64,000 nucleotides of DNA. Origin: Anseranas semipalmata. Lineage: Eukaryota > Chordata > Aves > Anseriformes > Anseranatidae. Shown here in pieces: positions 63,956-64,000 of this stretch (the stretch's first letter is position 1; every line of letters starts with the position of its first letter). Made by a program: the position numbers and the translations under genes. The notes below the pieces were generated by a model that saw only the letters and a program-made list of their open reading frames with translations, did not search any database and was not told where the DNA came from. Location: contig VXAA01003985.1 in the NCBI GenBank assembly GCA_013399115.1, forward strand, positions 65,638 to 129,637, in the 5' to 3' direction.

Positions 63956-64000
63956 TTTTTCTGTCTTTAGTTTAGTATAGTCAGAGCATATCTAGAGCCA

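Larger units (their letters stand above)
53118..64000. other. Non-coding AT-rich single-copy DNA
   Basis: No gene is recognisable. Simple sequence includes (AAC)/(AAT)n at 55693-55724, T at 56992-57009, A at 57223-57241 and 58721-58739, A/C-rich DNA at 62884-62916, and very AT-rich DNA at 63895-63955. A triplicated 13-mer lies at 55100-55148. Two possible conserved elements (54.17-54.62 and 62.08-62.29 kb) are listed separately. The ORF of 103 codons at 53397-53708 is unfamiliar and unsupported. Confidence 0.55.

Noticed and set aside
1..64000. tRNA, rRNA, snRNA, CRISPR or bacterial-type operon content
   Set aside because: By eye I saw no tRNA B-box with cloverleaf, no conserved snRNA start, no regularly spaced direct repeats with unique spacers, and no ribosome-binding-site/ORF arrays. 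A dedicated RNA search could not be run.

Overview
This window looks like AT-rich, CpG-poor non-coding DNA from a bird genome. The avian (or at least sauropsid) assignment rests on seven fragments of the LINE retrotransposon CR1. Five of them carry the typical CR1 3' end, with octamer repeats of the TCATAGAA type and the conserved block beside them. It also rests on a GC-rich interspersed repeat at about 32.03-32.87 kb that I recall as common in avian assemblies. The scattered homopolymers and microsatellites, the runs of N and the absence of any long ORF all fit vertebrate intergenic or deep intronic sequence. There are no operons, bacterial-type genes, CRISPR arrays or recognisable RNA genes.

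Layout. 1-10.7 kb: single-copy AT-rich DNA with one small gap (2579-2583) and several candidate conserved non-coding stretches. 10.7-11.7 kb: two CR1 pieces, possibly from one old insertion. 11.7-20.2 kb: single-copy DNA with a 12-base gap and a small CpG-retaining patch at about 19.9-20.05 kb. 20.2-20.5 kb: the best preserved CR1 copy, still readable as the C-terminus of CR1 ORF2. 24.9-25.1 kb: another CR1 tail. 26.17 kb: a perfect 28-bp inverted repeat of homeodomain-like sequence. 32.0-32.9 kb: the GC-rich repeat, broken by a 243-base assembly gap. 37.36-37.54 kb: an isolated CR1 reverse-transcriptase fragment. 46.6-47.0 kb: a 380-bp CR1 tail. 48.4 kb: a pure (AG)n microsatellite. 53.0-53.1 kb: a short CR1 tail with an extended octamer repeat. 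53.1-64 kb: single-copy AT-rich DNA.

No protein-coding gene can be supported. The longest gap-free ORF is 156 codons and resembles nothing I recognise; the other ORFs are of the length expected by chance or are CR1 remnants. The most biologically interesting material is therefore (i) the CR1 record: seven of seven fragments in the same orientation, at least three 3' sequence types, and an orphan RT piece; and (ii) several stretches rich in homeodomain, SOX and E-box-like motifs that could be conserved regulatory elements of a gene desert. The second point is inference and needs cross-species alignment. I did not find evidence of a new biological system.
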